Below, piece after piece: positions 54,101 to 57,100 of a DNA stretch of 64,000 bases (position 1 is the stretch's first letter; each line of letters begins with the position of its first letter). The notes beneath the pieces were generated by a model. It was not told the origin of the DNA. It saw only the letters and a program-made list of their open reading frames with translations, and did no database searches. The position numbers were made by a program, and so were the translations under genes. Source of the DNA: Stichopus chloronotus (Eukaryota > Echinodermata > Holothuroidea > Aspidochirotida > Stichopodidae). The stretch covers positions 28,905,520 through 28,969,519 of the forward strand of contig CM037840.1 in the NCBI GenBank assembly GCA_021234535.1, in the 5' to 3' direction.

Positions 54101-57100
54101 TAAAAATATGCATATATGTATCAGAATTTCATACTTTGACAAGTACTCAGAAAATGTACCATGTTTATTTCAAGTAAATATTTAACTAAACATAAGGGAA
54201 TATGTAATCAATTTCTTTAGGGTGAGGGAGTCCAGTAAGAGAAATAAAGGCCTACATTCACTTTGGTATAAGTAATGACCGTATCTTCTCCTTGAACTAC
54301 ACCCTATACTCCCCACACTCACACCCCCCCCCCTTACTCCCCTTGCCACCCCTTCTCCCCCATTATCTCCATTGGCCAAGTTAATTTCCACTTCAATTAC
54401 CAATTCATTAGGCCAAGAGAATTCCTTGTATAAGTAAACTACAGCCAAAAACTTACACTGTTTTTCAGTATCTTTACTAGAATTAATTTTCCGATATGTC
54501 TCGTCGATACATCCCATAGATTATTTTTAAATAAACTTATAACATGACTGGGCAAATAAAAAAAAATGTTTCCTTCAAAGTGAGCAGTTAAGCATATCGT
54601 TATTTTTTTTCTTAAAGAACATCCTTGTTAACTTGAGTTCGAATTTGTGTTTCTTGATTTGTTTTGCCCATTCTTATATTTTGTGTTTTGTTTTACTTGG
54701 CTTTGTTTTGCTGTTTATTTTATTCTTTTTATATTCTCCTTTGTTTTTTTTTTTGTTGTTGAACAGAGCCTACTGTTTTGCTTAGCTATCATTTATCACA
54801 ATTAATAAGTTTACATGCATGTCTTGAGAGAAGAAGCCTCCATCATATTTACCTTTAACCCCTTACCTTTTTCTTTGTCCCCTTTTTACCTTAGTCTTTT
54901 TAATATTCATTTTTATTTTTCACTTTAATTTATTTTCCAATTTTTTTTGTTTTTGCAATTTTCCTCTTTCGTATATGATTATGTGACTTTAATGTACATC
55001 CACATGTGGACATCAACTTACAATGGTTTCGAGAATACGCCTGCGATATAGAAAAGAAAATATTTCCAAATACGGTTTGCTCTTGTGATGGCATGGCAAT
55101 AGATTTAAAAAAAATGGAGTTTATAGTTCCATGGATCCTCTTCACATTCGTCCCCATACATACTAAATTTCTGACTGAAGAAGATACTCCTTCGTAAATT
55201 TGCTACGAAGGGATTTTCCTTGCCGAACACCACCTTTCTGTTCACCTGGGCCCCACCCCCAACTCCCTTCAGGCTTAAATTTGACGGTGAAAGATTAAAT
55301 CACTTAAGCGGTTTCTTACAAAAAAGAAAGACATTTATTTCATGCTTCTTTAACCTTCAATGAAACTTTAAATCTCGCTAGGATACTTGGCTTCATCAAA
55401 TGAAAAGTTTCAGTAGAAAATTATCATGGATCTTCATGAAGTTATGAAGTTTACTGAGTAATCTGTAATTTTCGAAAAAAAGAAAGAATAAACACAATGT
55501 GAAAAGAGCTTTATGTACATCCTTAAAAGTTATGTTATAACAGCATCAGGATACGTGACAAAAGGCAACATATGTACATAGACAAACCAGGGAGGTGCCA
55601 GAGAAGGAGATACAACGGGACGGTTAAGTTATGCTAATCCTGTTAGATTTTCTCCGGCTTGATAACTTTCAATTCATAAAGGGATGAGAACAGCTTAGAG
55701 TGTCGTTTTACTTTTGTGTGATGTATCTTACTGCTAGGGACATCCAAGTAATCTTCATTCACACCTGCTTGTAATCTTTGAAGCAAACAGCTTTGATGCA
55801 AGGTTCGTCGCCAACAATCATCCCAAAACCACTGTCTCAAAAATCGAAACGACGGGCTATCTTTATGGAATCAAGACAGAGTGGTATATAAGAATAAGAC
55901 AAAGACATTTTCCATATGCAAATGACAAAAACGATCATAAGACTATATTCTACTGTTGCATTTCATCGACTTTCACTGATTTTCACAAGTTTGCAGAGGG
56001 TGTATCCATGTTCAATAAGTTACACAACATCAAATTTTTCCACTGTGATGGGCGTCGGACTGCGTCGGAAGTTGAAAACTGATTTTCAAGAATAACGACT
56101 GGCAATGCTATAGCTATAGACAAAATTTGTCGATAGGTAATTTACAACGGAGTAGACAACGTACACCTTTTACGTTAAGTTCCTAATACCCTTAATCCCA
56201 TTGAATCTTCAAAAGGTGAACAAAAGACAATTACAGCGGAAAATAAGGCTACTTCAAAACAAGAAGCTTCTGTTGTATCTCCTTCTCTAGCACCTCCCTG
56301 GACAAATTAACAAGTTATTCTTTCAAGATTTAGATTCAGCCACTCAATCTCCCCACGCACACCTCCTTCTTATCCGCCCCTCTTAAGAAACGAGACCCGT
56401 AATCCCTGCCTGCCCCCCCCCCCCTCTTCGCCAACATACACACCATCAGACCATACCCATAGGTAGCTGTTTCCAAAGTGTCGGGAGAGGTATAACGGAA
56501 AACTAGCCCCCGACAGATGGGGTATTTGGGGTGGCGGGGATGGTTCTTGTCAACCATTTCCATACACTTCATTTACATGCTGTCTTCGCTCATCTTCCTT
56601 AGATATCTCTTTCCTTTGCCCATCTACTTTAATAAGTTTATCGTTTTAATTTTCACATTCGCTATTTCCGTTTAGTTGAAATATTTTTTTTTTTTTTTGT
56701 GCCTTTTTAATTTTGTGGTACTATTGGCGTTTTTTTTTTTAATCAGAAACTGCGCTTTTTATAAGAAAACTGCTTTCTCTTTTTAATTGATTTACGTTAC
56801 GCATATGTTATTGGAAGACGTAGACTTGGTACCTCCAAATCAACATTACTCTCCATTTGTTACCTATTTAGCACCCCATGCAGGCTACAAAGGACCGGTA
56901 GTACTTGTGAAGCCGGAGAACTTAACCATTGACGAGGGTCAGAGCGCCAAGTTTTACTGCAAGTTATCAGAGGAGGTCGACACAAGTAAGTCAAACAAAG
57001 GCATTAACAAAGAAACTCCAAACATGAAAAATTAATTACATAGGCAGTCGCAGAAGATAAATTTAAGTTCAAACGCTTATGGCGCGCCTAGCGTGTCATA

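Noticed and set aside
54930..55197. Overlapping open frames on both strands in the 4.7 kb intron
   Set aside because: They are short, low-complexity and without module signatures.
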